A stretch of 13,556 nucleotides of DNA from CAYLHQ01 sp964628935 (GTDB lineage Bacteria; Acidobacteriota; Polarisedimenticolia; Polarisedimenticolales; DASRJG01): assembly GCA_964628935.1 (NCBI GenBank), contig CAZVOE010000081.1:1-13556 (forward strand). Direction: 5' to 3'. Of this stretch, positions 7,310 to 13,556 are shown piece after piece. Numbering within the stretch: position 1 is the stretch's first letter; each line of letters begins with the position of its first letter. Under the pieces are notes generated by a model. It saw only the letters and a list, made by a program, of their open reading frames with translations. It had not been told where the DNA came from and searched no databases. A program made the translations under genes and the position numbers.

Positions 7310-7738
7310 TCACTTCGAGGAGAGCTTTCGGTTGCGTTCGAGCACGTCGGCCAGACTCGTCCGGTCGAGAATCGCCGCCGCCGCGTCCCGGACGTCGATC
7401 AGGATCGAGTAGAACCCGCCGTGTGCGGGGTCCTTCTCGACGAGTTCCTTGAGCTCCGCCGCGCTCCCCATCGGCGCGAGCGGACCGTCGAGGGTGCGCA
7501 TCACGAGTCCGAGCGTGATCTCGGACGGAGGACGCGCCAGTTCGTAGCCGCCGTCGATGCCGCGGCGGCTCCTCAGGACGCCGGCGTGCTTCAGCTCGAG
7601 GAGGATCCCCTCGAGGAACTTCGCCGGGATCCCTTCGGCGCGAGCGATCTCCCGGATCTGCACGACCCCCTGTCCGTACTTCGCGGCGAGGTGGGCGAGC
7701 GCCCGCATCCCGTACTGGCCGCGCTTCGAGACTTTCAT
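7310..7738 (-). CDS. Rrf2-family transcriptional regulator lacking Fe-S cysteines
   Basis: A 142-residue winged-helix DNA-binding regulator. MKVSKRGQYGMRALAHLA is the typical Rrf2 start. The recognition region runs through REIARAEGIPAKFLEGIL and the wing through SRRGIDGGYELARPP (56-70). Residues 80-142 form the dimerisation helix. IscR- and NsrR-type members hold a 2Fe-2S or 4Fe-4S cluster through three cysteines in the loop after the wing, but this protein has no cysteine at all; that loop reads GPLAPMGSAAELKEL. It therefore more closely resembles cluster-free members such as CymR, whose signal comes from a partner protein. Its ATG shares an ATGA overlap with the dusB stop, with GAGG 4 nt upstream. 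It could control its own operon, but no operator is evident. Confidence 0.9.
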   Translation of the reverse strand: MKVSKRGQYGMRALAHLAAKYGQGVVQIREIARAEGIPAKFLEGILLELKHAGVLRSRRGIDGGYELARPPSEITLGLVMRTLDGPLAPMGSAAELKELVEKDPAHGGFYSILIDVRDAAAAILDRTSLADVLERNRKLSSK

Positions 7739-8718
7739 GCCGCCTCGGCGAGGGCGTCCGCGAAGAACGCCTCCACCGCCTCGAGAAAGGCCGCCGGCGT
7801 CCCGAGCAGGTTGATCCGCCCGCGCAGGCGTTTCCCCGACGGGATGCCGTGGGTGTACCAGCCGGTGAACGTCCGGAGCTTGTGCAGGGCGAAGGCCGTG
7901 TCGACCTCGTCGTCGAGGAGCATCCGGAAGTGATCGAGGATCACCCGCCGGCGATCGGCGAGGTCCGGTTCTCGAGCCTCCTCCCCGGCGAGGAGCGCCG
8001 CGGCCTGCCGGTAGATCCACGGATTCTTCATCGAAGCGCGGCCGATCATCACCCCGTCGCATCCGGTTTCCCGGAGCATCCGGACGGCGTCCTCGGCGGT
8101 TGCGACGTCGCCGTTGCCGATCACGGGGATGGAAACCGCCTCCTTGAGCCGCGCGATCTCCGACCAGTCCGCCCGTCCCGAGAACATCTGTTTCGCCGTC
8201 CGCGCGTGCAGCGCGACCGCGTCCGCCCCTTCGCCCTCGCAGATCCGCGCGAGGTCGAGGAAGTTCTTCCGATCGTCGCGGAGGCCCAGGCGGAACTTCA
8301 CGGTGAGGGGGATCCGCACGGCGCGGCGCGCCTTTCGCACGATGTCGCGGGCGAGGTCGAGATCCCCCATGAGCGAACACCCCGCGCACCCCTTGAGCAC
8401 CTTGTTGGCCGGACACCCCATGTTGATGTCGCAGACGTCGGCGCCGATCGCCTCGACCATCGCGGCCGCCTCGGCCATCCGGTCGGGGTCGGAGCCGTAG
8501 ATCTGGATCGAAAGGGGCCGCTCCTCCTCGGCGTAGTGGGCCATCCGGAGAGTCCGGGGGTTCCGCCGCACGAGCGCCTCCGAGGAGAGGAACTCCATGG
8601 TCACGAGGCCCACCCCCCCGAGCCGCCTCAGGACGAGGCGGAACTGCCGGTCCGTGATCCCCGCCATCGGGGCGAGGACCAGCGGGGGATCGATCGTCAA
8701 GGATCCGTACCGAAGCAT
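7735..8718 (-). CDS. dusB: tRNA-dihydrouridine synthase, DusB-type
   Basis: FMN-dependent enzyme that reduces uridine to dihydrouridine in the tRNA D-loop using NADPH. The 327 residues match the family length. Landmarks: LAPMAGITDRQFR (15-27), an FMN-site strand; DINMGCPANKV, with Cys102 as the proton-donating cysteine; VKFRLG and HARTAKQMFSGRADW in the barrel; IGNGDV and IGRASMKNPW, the phosphate-binding loops. The DusB-specific NMGCPA motif and the C-terminal helical tRNA-binding domain are present. ATG at 8718 is taken as the start because MLRYGSL leads directly into the barrel; a TTG at 8748 would add 10 residues. Neither start has a Shine-Dalgarno site. A TACAAT element ends 10 nt before the ATG, implying a nearly leaderless mRNA. 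The stop overlaps the rrf2 start by 4 bp. Confidence 0.95.
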   Translation of the reverse strand: MLRYGSLTIDPPLVLAPMAGITDRQFRLVLRRLGGVGLVTMEFLSSEALVRRNPRTLRMAHYAEEERPLSIQIYGSDPDRMAEAAAMVEAIGADVCDINMGCPANKVLKGCAGCSLMGDLDLARDIVRKARRAVRIPLTVKFRLGLRDDRKNFLDLARICEGEGADAVALHARTAKQMFSGRADWSEIARLKEAVSIPVIGNGDVATAEDAVRMLRETGCDGVMIGRASMKNPWIYRQAAALLAGEEAREPDLADRRRVILDHFRMLLDDEVDTAFALHKLRTFTGWYTHGIPSGKRLRGRINLLGTPAAFLEAVEAFFADALAEAA

Positions 8719-8728
8719 TTCGGTAGGG

Positions 8729-8734
8729 ATTGTA
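8729..8734 (-). promoter_or_regulatory. candidate -10 element for dusB operon (TACAAT)
   Basis: Minus-strand TACAAT, one mismatch from the sigma-70 -10 consensus and unusual in such GC-rich DNA. It lies in the 36-bp gap between the enoyl-CoA hydratase stop and the dusB ATG. Transcription about 7 nt downstream would leave only a few bases before the ATG. No good -35 hexamer is seen at 16-18 nt; TTAGGG is the nearest. It shares CTAYAATCCC with the element ahead of atuA. Confidence 0.45.
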
Positions 8735-8754
8735 GCGCGTCGCGCCAAACGGCC

Positions 8755-9233
8755 CTAACGGCCCTGGAACCGAGGCGGTCGTTTCTCCTCGAACGCCCGG
8801 AGCGCCTCTTCCCGGTCCTCCGTGTGGAGCACCCCCTGGTAACACTCCCATTCGAGCGCGAGGGCGCGGTCGATCGGGAGATCCCAGCCCCCGTCGATCG
8901 CGCGCTTCGCGAGGCGGAGCGCGACCGGACCGTTCGCCGCGATCGTCGCCGCGATGGCCCTCGCCTCCTCGTCGAGACGATCGGCCGAGACGACGACGTC
9001 GGCGACCCGGTCGGCGGCGGCTTCGGCCGCCGTGAAGAGCCGCGCCGTGAAGATCCACCGCTTGGCGGTCGCGAGCCCCGCGATGCGCGAGAGCCTCTGG
9101 GTTCCTCCGGCGCCCGGAAGGATCGCGAGGGCCGTTTCCCGGAGCCCGATCGAGGCTCCCTCCGCGAGGACCCTCAGGTCGCAGGCGAGGGCGAGCTCGC
9201 ACCCCCCCCCGGCGGCGACCCCCCGGACCGCCG
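8755..9233 (-). CDS. enoyl-CoA hydratase/isomerase family protein, 3' part after the assembly gap
   Basis: C-terminal 158 residues of a crotonase-fold protein, cut at its 5' end by the N run. It begins AVRGVAAGGGCELALACDL, the second oxyanion-hole turn with the Glu of GCE (equivalent to the first catalytic glutamate of enoyl-CoA hydratase). Next comes IGLRE with the second catalytic Glu, then LPGAGGTQRL, and it ends EKRPPRFQGR, a usual C-terminus. Both catalytic glutamates are thus present, so hydratase activity (water addition across a 2-enoyl-CoA) is plausible. The reading frame here is not the one reached by reading straight through ten Ns from the 5' part. A run of nine Cs (9202-9210, plus strand) encodes the GGG of GGGCE and sits beside the gap. 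Joined to the 5' part with the repeated AVRG region merged, it would give about 259 residues, the family norm. Confidence 0.85.
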
Positions 9234-9243
9234 NNNNNNNNNN
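9234..9243. other. assembly gap of 10 N
   Basis: Ten undetermined bases inside the enoyl-CoA hydratase gene. Ten is probably a placeholder rather than a measured size: keeping it literally puts the two halves in different frames. Both flanks encode the same stretch of crotonase fold, so the true gap could be negative (overlapping contigs) or could hide a longer missing segment. Confidence 0.97.
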
Positions 9244-9584
9244 ATCTGGAGCCCGGCGCCGAGGGCGTAGCCGCGAACCGCGGCGATCGTCGGATAGGGG
9301 ATCGCCGCGAGGGCGTTGGCGACGCCGGCGAGACGCGGAACGAACGCGCGGACCTCCTCGACCGACATCGTGCGCCGTTCCTTGAGATCGGCGCCCGCGC
9401 AGAAGTGCGGTCCCGCGCTCCGGACCACGAGGCATCGGGCCTCGGCGTCGGCGCCGAGGGCCCCGAGCGCGCGTTCGAGGTCGGCGACGAGGTCGCGGCC
9501 GAGCGCGTTGACCGGGGGCCGGTCGAGCGTCATCGAGCGCACGGGTCCGTCCGACTCGAGCCGGAGGGTGGAGTAGCCGCTCAC
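9244..9584 (-). CDS. enoyl-CoA hydratase/isomerase family protein, 5' part before the assembly gap
   Basis: N-terminal 113 residues of a crotonase-fold protein. TLRLESDGPVRSMTLDRPPV is the first beta-hairpin, PHFCAGADLKE (59-69) the first oxyanion-hole and CoA-binding loop, and PTIAAVRGYALGAGLQ (98-113) the helix start carrying the second oxyanion-hole glycine, where the N run cuts it. The GTG start at 9584 is well supported: GGGAGGAG lies about 7 nt upstream, and the start overlaps the stop of the preceding small AtuA-domain gene as GTGA, which indicates translational coupling. In context it would act on an enoyl- or glutaconyl-CoA intermediate of the AtuA pathway; this is inference. The last residues, GLQ, stand where the other flank has GCE, so the two parts may not belong to the same gene. 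Confidence 0.85.
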
Positions 9585-9961
9585 GCGATCTCTCCTCCCG
9601 GAGCGGTCGCTCCCCGGAGCCCGACCGGCGGGGGCTCGTAGTCCTCCGGAACCTCCACCATCATGCGGAGCATCGCCATCGCGTGGGTCTTCCCCTGCGC
9701 GTCGGTCTTGAGGCTCGCGGAACCGCTTCCCCCGAGGGAGTCGTGGAGGAGGAAGTTCAACCCGAGGAGATTCGGCAACTCGAAGCGGTCGACCCCGCCG
9801 AGCACGATCCCGGCGAAGTGCTCCTTCACCCGGTCGGGGGTGAGCCACTCTTTCAAGATCTCGTAACCGCGGGGATCGTACGCGAGGACACCGACGTTCG
9901 AACCGTCCCCCTTGTCCCCCGACCGCGCGTGCGCCATCCGGTAGAGCGGGATCTTCTTCAC
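9581..9961 (-). CDS. AtuA-like small (ferredoxin-fold) domain protein
   Basis: A 126-residue protein matching the C-terminal module that long AtuA proteins carry fused. The diagnostic opening is MAHARSGDKGDGSNVGVLA (9-27), followed by LTPDRVKEHF, FELPNLLGLNFLLHDSLGG and a basic-to-acidic C-terminus ending in a proline-rich tail. The domain's biochemical role is not established; its constant association with AtuA points to a shared complex. The GTG start at 9961 has GGAGGAGG close upstream and overlaps the atuA stop by 4 bp (GTGA). The gene ends with the same kind of overlap into the hydratase. This close coupling suggests equimolar production. Family assignment is confident, function unknown. 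Confidence 0.85.
   Translation of the reverse strand: MKKIPLYRMAHARSGDKGDGSNVGVLAYDPRGYEILKEWLTPDRVKEHFAGIVLGGVDRFELPNLLGLNFLLHDSLGGSGSASLKTDAQGKTHAMAMLRMMVEVPEDYEPPPVGLRGATAPGGEIA
9592..9599 (-). promoter_or_regulatory. ribosome-binding site fixing the hydratase GTG start
   Basis: Minus-strand GGGAGGAG, centred about 10 nt before the GTG at 9584 and lying inside the preceding coding region. It supports the GTG start, with its GTGA overlap, over any upstream start. Confidence 0.7.
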
Positions 9962-11322
9962 GCGACCTCCTCCACCGCCACTTCGATCCGAACGCGATCC
10001 TTGGGGATCAAGGTGGGCCAGTACCCGAGCACTTCCGTCGCCTTGGGACGCCCCCCGGCGAACCCGGTCACCCCGGGCGGACCGGAGGTGACGAGCGGAG
10101 CGATTTCCTTCCCGAACCGATCGACCTTCTGCCGGTCGGCGTCCTTGACCCCGAGCCGGAGCACGACTTCCGGGGCGTTCTCCCGCCGGGCGAGCGCCCC
10201 GTGACAGGCATCGACGCCGACGAACTCGGTGATCTGCTGCTCGTACGTGCAGCCCGCGAACCGGAGCCGCCCCCAAACGGCGTCGGCGCAGACCCTGGCC
10301 TTCGCCAGGGCGTCGGGACCGCTGACGGTCAACTGTCCGACCGCCTTGTACCCTTCGAGGTAGGACACCGACACCTTGAACGTGTCGGTCGCGCTCCGCC
10401 CCCGGATCCCGCTCACGCGGACCCGGTCCTTCCCCTCCTGCGCGAGCCGGATCGTCGTGAAGTCGGCGACGCAATCCGGGGTGATGTAGCCGGAGGGGTT
10501 CCCCATCTCGTAGACGAGCTGCTCGGCGACCGTGTCGACCGTCACCAGGCCCCCCGTTCCCTCGTGTTTGGTCACGACGAACGATCCGTCCGGCGAGAGC
10601 TCCGCGACCGGGTAGCCGATCCGATCCCACCCCTCGACCTCCCACCACCGCGAGAAATTGCCGCCGGTGCACTGCGCCCCGCACTCGAGGATGTGGCCGG
10701 CGACCGTCGCTGCCGCGAGACGGTCCCAGTCGTCGTCGGCCCAGCCGAACTCGGCGACCGCGGGGGCGACGGCGAGCCCCGGATCGGTCATCCTCCCCGT
10801 GACGACCACCTGCGCCCCGCGCGAGAGCGCCTCCGCAGCGGGAAACGAGCTGATGTAGACGTTCGCGGAGAGCACTCGGTCCCGGATCGTCTCGAACGGC
10901 CGGCCGTCGTCGAGGTTCCGGAAGGAGACGCCGGAGTCGATCAACTCGTCGAGCCGGTGGAAGATGTCGTCGCCCATGACGGTTCCGATGCGGAAACCGG
11001 TCGCCCCTTGGCGCTTCCCGACCTCGAGGAGCGCGGCGCGACACGCATCGGGATTCACGCCTCCGGCGTTCGCGACCACGCGCACCCCCTTCGCGCGGAG
11101 GGTGGGCAGGACCCGTGCGATCAGATCGACGAAATCGGTCGCGTACCCCGCCGTCGGATCGCGCCGCTTCAGCTTCTGCAGGATCGACATGGTGACCTCG
11201 GCCAGGTAGTCGAGGGTCAGCACGTCGAGGGGGCCTTCCTCGAGGAGGCGGACGGGGGCATCCACGGAGTCCCCCCAGAATCCCTGTCCGTTCGCGATGC
11301 GGAGGATCTGCCGACGGGGCAC
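9958..11322 (-). CDS. acyclic terpene utilisation AtuA-family protein (DUF1446)
   Basis: A 454-residue cytoplasmic protein of the AtuA/DUF1446 family. Family marks seen: IANGQGFWGDS near the N-terminus, then LDVLTLDYLAEVTMSILQ (32-49) and the RDPTAGYATDFV stretch; VVANAGGVNPDACR (81-94); TGRMTDPGLAVAPA; ILECGAQCTGGNF; VDTVAEQLVYEMGNP; and YITPDCVADF. In Pseudomonas, AtuA belongs to the citronellol/geraniol cluster, but its reaction is unsettled, and homologues are widespread beside acyl-CoA carboxylases and hydratases in organisms without terpene growth. Here it lacks the C-terminal ferredoxin-like domain, which is a separate overlapping gene. The GTG start at 11322 is fixed by AGGAGG 6 nt upstream. 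It lies 39 bp after the histidine kinase gene with its own TATAAT, so it probably begins an operon. No carboxylase subunits are within the window. Confidence 0.9.
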   Translation of the reverse strand: MPRRQILRIANGQGFWGDSVDAPVRLLEEGPLDVLTLDYLAEVTMSILQKLKRRDPTAGYATDFVDLIARVLPTLRAKGVRVVANAGGVNPDACRAALLEVGKRQGATGFRIGTVMGDDIFHRLDELIDSGVSFRNLDDGRPFETIRDRVLSANVYISSFPAAEALSRGAQVVVTGRMTDPGLAVAPAVAEFGWADDDWDRLAAATVAGHILECGAQCTGGNFSRWWEVEGWDRIGYPVAELSPDGSFVVTKHEGTGGLVTVDTVAEQLVYEMGNPSGYITPDCVADFTTIRLAQEGKDRVRVSGIRGRSATDTFKVSVSYLEGYKAVGQLTVSGPDALAKARVCADAVWGRLRFAGCTYEQQITEFVGVDACHGALARRENAPEVVLRLGVKDADRQKVDRFGKEIAPLVTSGPPGVTGFAGGRPKATEVLGYWPTLIPKDRVRIEVAVEEVA

Positions 11323-11328
11323 GGGTTC

Positions 11329-11334
11329 CCTCCT
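11329..11334 (-). promoter_or_regulatory. ribosome-binding site of the AtuA gene
   Basis: Perfect minus-strand AGGAGG, 6 nt before the GTG at 11322. It confirms GTG as the start codon. Confidence 0.8.
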
Positions 11335-11360
11335 TCGATGCGGCTCGCGGGAAGGGCGGG

Positions 11361-11366
11361 ATTATA
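11361..11366 (-). promoter_or_regulatory. candidate -10 promoter element (TATAAT) for the AtuA operon
   Basis: A perfect minus-strand TATAAT overlapping the TAA stop of the histidine kinase gene, 38 bp before the AtuA GTG. Transcription starting about 7 nt downstream would give a leader of about 30 nt containing the AGGAGG site. No recognisable -35 hexamer is found at 16-17 nt upstream, so it may depend on another sigma factor or an activator. The flanking CTATAATCCC nearly repeats the sequence ahead of dusB. Confidence 0.5.
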
Positions 11367-13556
11367 GACGAGGGACGCGCGCGAGAAGGCGGGTCGTCGT
11401 CTGCACGAGATCGGAGATCTCGAACGGCTTCTGCACGACGGCGACCACGCCCCGGCGGCGGGCGTCGTCCTCGTCGAGGGTGGTCCCCCAGCCGGTGACG
11501 AGAGCGACGGGGAGGTCCGGGCAGGTCTCCGCGAGGCGCTCGGCGACGTCCCAACCCGACATGTCCGGCATGCCGAGATCGGTGAAGACGAGGTCGTATT
11601 CCGCCGCTGCCGCGAGCGCGACCCCTTCCCTTCCCGACAGAGCGACTTCGACGGTGTGGCCTTCGCTCGCGAGGATGTCCCTCACGACCTCGGCCACCTC
11701 CGGTTCGTCGTCGATGACGAGGATTTTTCCGGGACGGACGAGCTCCGGCTGCACGGCGCCGTCTCCGCCGGCCACGACGAGGCCCGGATCGACGGCGGGA
11801 AAATCGAGCAGGAAGGTCGTCCCCTTCCCGAGGGCGGTGACGATGTCGATGTGCCCCTCGTGCCGGGTCACGATGCCGTACACGAGGCTCAGGCCGAGCC
11901 CGGTGCCGCGGTTCCCTTTCGTCGTGAAGAACGGGTCGAAGACGTGGGACCGGACCGATTCGCTCATTCCGACGCCGGTATCGGCGACCCAGGCCGCCAC
12001 CCGGCCATCCTCCTTGCGGCAGCCCACGCGGAGCGTCCCGCCCTGCGGCATGGCGTCGACGGCGTTGAGGATGAGGTTCGTGACGACCTCCCGCAGCTCC
12101 GACGCGCTCCCCAAGATCGGCGGGACCGGCTCCGTCTCCCACACCAACTGGACCTTGATGTTCCGCTGCTCCGCCTCGTTCTTCCAGCGCGTCTTCGTGA
12201 TCTCGACCGCGTCGCGGAGAACGGCCTCGAGGTCGATCGCGGAGAACCGCTTGTCGCGGCGCGTCCGGGAGAACTCCTGAATGCGGCGCACCGTCTCGCG
12301 CCCGTCCTGCGCGGCCTTCTCGATCACCGCCATGTCGTGGTCGACGTCCGGAGGGAATCCGCGCTTGCGGAGGAGTTGGATGCGGCCGAGGACGGCTCCG
12401 AGGAGATTGTTGAAGTCGTGGGCGACCCCGCCGGAGAGCTCGCCGAGCGCGCGCAAGCGCTCGGTCTCGTTGAGACGCTCCCGGAGCCGCTTCGCTTCGG
12501 TCATGTCGACGAGGAGGCATTCCGCCGCGGGCCGCGACTGGTATTCGATGCGGCTCCCCCGGAGCTCCAGATGACGCAGCCTCCCCTGCGCATCCCTCCC
12601 GAGGACCTCGATGGGGCTCGGCGTCTCCCCCCGCTCCCACGCCGCGATGCGCCCCTCGGCGAGCGCCGCCGACGACGGGTCGAAGACCTTCCCGAGGCGG
12701 AACTCGGGCGCCAGCACGTCGTCTTCGAGGACGCCGAAGGTCTCGCAGAAGGAGCGGTTGGCGAACCGAACCCGGCCGTCCTGCACGATGAGGATCGAAT
12801 CGGGCGAGTGTTCGACGAGGATGCGGTACTGGTCGGTCGACTCTTCGAGGGCGCGGGTGCGGTCGAGCACCTGCTGCTCGAGCGTCTCGTTGAGGCGCTC
12901 GAGCGCGACCTGGAACTCGGCCGATTCGCGGGCCTTCTCCTGGACGCGGTCCATCATCCGGTTGAACGCGCGCGCGAGGTCGGCGATCTCTCGGGCCCCC
13001 TGGACCGGAATCCGGTGGCTCATGTCGCCGCGCGAGAGGGCCTCCGTCCCTTCGGCGAGGCGCCGGAGAGGAGCGGTCGTCCGCCTCGCCATCCAGCGAC
13101 CGCCGGCGACGGCCGCGGCCACGAGGACGGCGCCGATCGCGATCATGTGGAGCATCGTGGCGCGCAGGTCCGCCGCCATCGGGGCGACGGAGAGGCCCAC
13201 CCGGACGAGGCCCCAGGGCTCCGACACCCCCTCGACGTGAACCGGGACCGAGACCTCGAGCGCCTCCTCGGTCGCTCCCGCTTCCCGCAGGACCTCCACC
13301 TCCGTGAACGTCGGGCCGCCACCCGGGACACGACCGATGGAGGCCGGCGGCCCGCCGCCCGGCGTGTGGCCGGCGAAACCCGCGGGGTTCCCCTCCTTGT
13401 CGTGGATGACGACGTAGAGGACTCCGGGATTCGCGGAGGCCCCCTCGGCCGCCATCTGCAGCGCCGGGTAGTTGTAGGCGAGAAGGGAGGGCGTGGTCAC
13501 GGAGGCGATGCTCCTCGCGACGGATTCGCCGCGGGGTTCGAGCCCCGCGCGGGGGC
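11362..13556 (-). CDS. membrane hybrid histidine kinase (sensor-HAMP-PAS-HisKA-HATPase-REC), 5' end missing
   Basis: Two-component sensor kinase; about 730 residues are visible. The reading frame stays open to the right edge, so the GTG at 13500 is not the likely start and the first transmembrane helix lies outside. Visible in order: an extracytoplasmic sensor (to about 13160) with VLYVVIHDKEGNPAGF; a transmembrane helix (about 13155-13085); HAMP (about 13100-12945); a coiled coil; PAS (about 12830-12510); HisKA with the phospho-accepting His of VAHDFNN at 12418-12420; HATPase_c with NLILNAVDAM, DTGVGM and GTGLGLSLVYGI (about 12150-11810); and a C-terminal receiver with Asp at 11578-11580 in FTDLGMP and Lys in QKPFE. 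All key residues are present, so it should autophosphorylate and pass phosphate to its receiver. No DNA-binding output or HPt protein is adjacent, so its target is unknown. The stop carries the downstream TATAAT. Confidence 0.93.
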   Translation of the reverse strand, partial: PRAGLEPRGESVARSIASVTTPSLLAYNYPALQMAAEGASANPGVLYVVIHDKEGNPAGFAGHTPGGGPPASIGRVPGGGPTFTEVEVLREAGATEEALEVSVPVHVEGVSEPWGLVRVGLSVAPMAADLRATMLHMIAIGAVLVAAAVAGGRWMARRTTAPLRRLAEGTEALSRGDMSHRIPVQGAREIADLARAFNRMMDRVQEKARESAEFQVALERLNETLEQQVLDRTRALEESTDQYRILVEHSPDSILIVQDGRVRFANRSFCETFGVLEDDVLAPEFRLGKVFDPSSAALAEGRIAAWERGETPSPIEVLGRDAQGRLRHLELRGSRIEYQSRPAAECLLVDMTEAKRLRERLNETERLRALGELSGGVAHDFNNLLGAVLGRIQLLRKRGFPPDVDHDMAVIEKAAQDGRETVRRIQEFSRTRRDKRFSAIDLEAVLRDAVEITKTRWKNEAEQRNIKVQLVWETEPVPPILGSASELREVVTNLILNAVDAMPQGGTLRVGCRKEDGRVAAWVADTGVGMSESVRSHVFDPFFTTKGNRGTGLGLSLVYGIVTRHEGHIDIVTALGKGTTFLLDFPAVDPGLVVAGGDGAVQPELVRPGKILVIDDEPEVAEVVRDILASEGHTVEVALSGREGVALAAAAEYDLVFTDLGMPDMSGWDVAERLAETCPDLPVALVTGWGTTLDEDDARRRGVVAVVQKPFEISDLVQTTTRLLARVPRL

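Noticed and set aside
7311..7313. GTG at 7313 as the start of the M24 peptidase
   Set aside because: It would give a neat overlap with the rrf2 stop, but there is no ribosome site, while the ATG at 7280 has AGGGAG at good spacing and leads directly into the conserved N-terminal domain.
9844..9848. ATG at 9848 as the start of the hydratase gene
   Set aside because: The extra 88 residues are Arg/Pro/Gly-rich and overlap the small AtuA-domain gene in another frame; the GTG at 9584 has a strong ribosome site and begins right at the crotonase fold.
9581..12640. 1019-codon minus-strand open frame spanning the AtuA gene and half of the histidine kinase
   Set aside because: Only its last 126 residues (from the GTG at 9961) are a real protein; the rest is an off-frame reading of AtuA and the kinase.
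1..13556. Signs of a mobile element, phage, defence island, CRISPR array or toxin-antitoxin pair
   Set aside because: No integrase, transposase, direct-repeat array, tRNA or attachment site is seen, and all genes but the small membrane protein belong to recognisable metabolic, repair, regulatory or transport families with uniform base composition.

Overview
This is bacterial chromosomal DNA of very high G+C, with tightly packed genes, frequent GTG (and some possible TTG) starts, purine-rich Shine-Dalgarno sites and several 4-bp stop/start overlaps. A 10-base N run at 9234-9243 marks a scaffold join, as in a metagenome-assembled or draft genome. I cannot name the phylum from this sequence. No rRNA, tRNA, CRISPR, phage or insertion-sequence feature is visible, and no gene-free stretch exceeds 300 bases.

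Layout. The first 4.4 kb reads mostly on the plus strand: the 3' part of an FGGY (glycerol kinase-like) sugar/polyol kinase (1-1263), mutY adenine DNA glycosylase (1247-2404), a sigma-70 family factor (2994-3725) and an alpha/beta hydrolase (3749-4399). One small four-helix membrane protein (2308-2811, minus) lies between mutY and the sigma gene. It overlaps mutY tail to tail and is divergent from the sigma gene. From 4412 to the right edge everything is on the minus strand. Read in transcription order it is: a hybrid histidine kinase cut by the right edge; an AtuA-family protein, its small companion domain and an enoyl-CoA hydratase, joined by GTGA overlaps; then dusB, an Rrf2 regulator, an M24 metallopeptidase and a SulP anion transporter.

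How they work together. The AtuA / AtuA-small / crotonase trio looks like one translationally coupled acyl-CoA catabolic operon, headed by a perfect TATAAT -10 element and an AGGAGG ribosome site. The next four genes (dusB-rrf2-M24-SulP) are closely spaced and probably co-transcribed. A TACAAT element sits just before dusB and shares the core CTAYAATCCC with the element before atuA. The left half is a housekeeping mix: DNA repair, transcription and small-molecule metabolism.

I see no clearly new biological system. The points most worth a second look are the crotonase gene split by the N gap, whose two flanks encode the same protein region differently; the kinase-like protein lacking part of the glycerol-binding set; the long mutY tail overlap; the shared promoter-like motif; and the Rrf2 regulator without cysteines.
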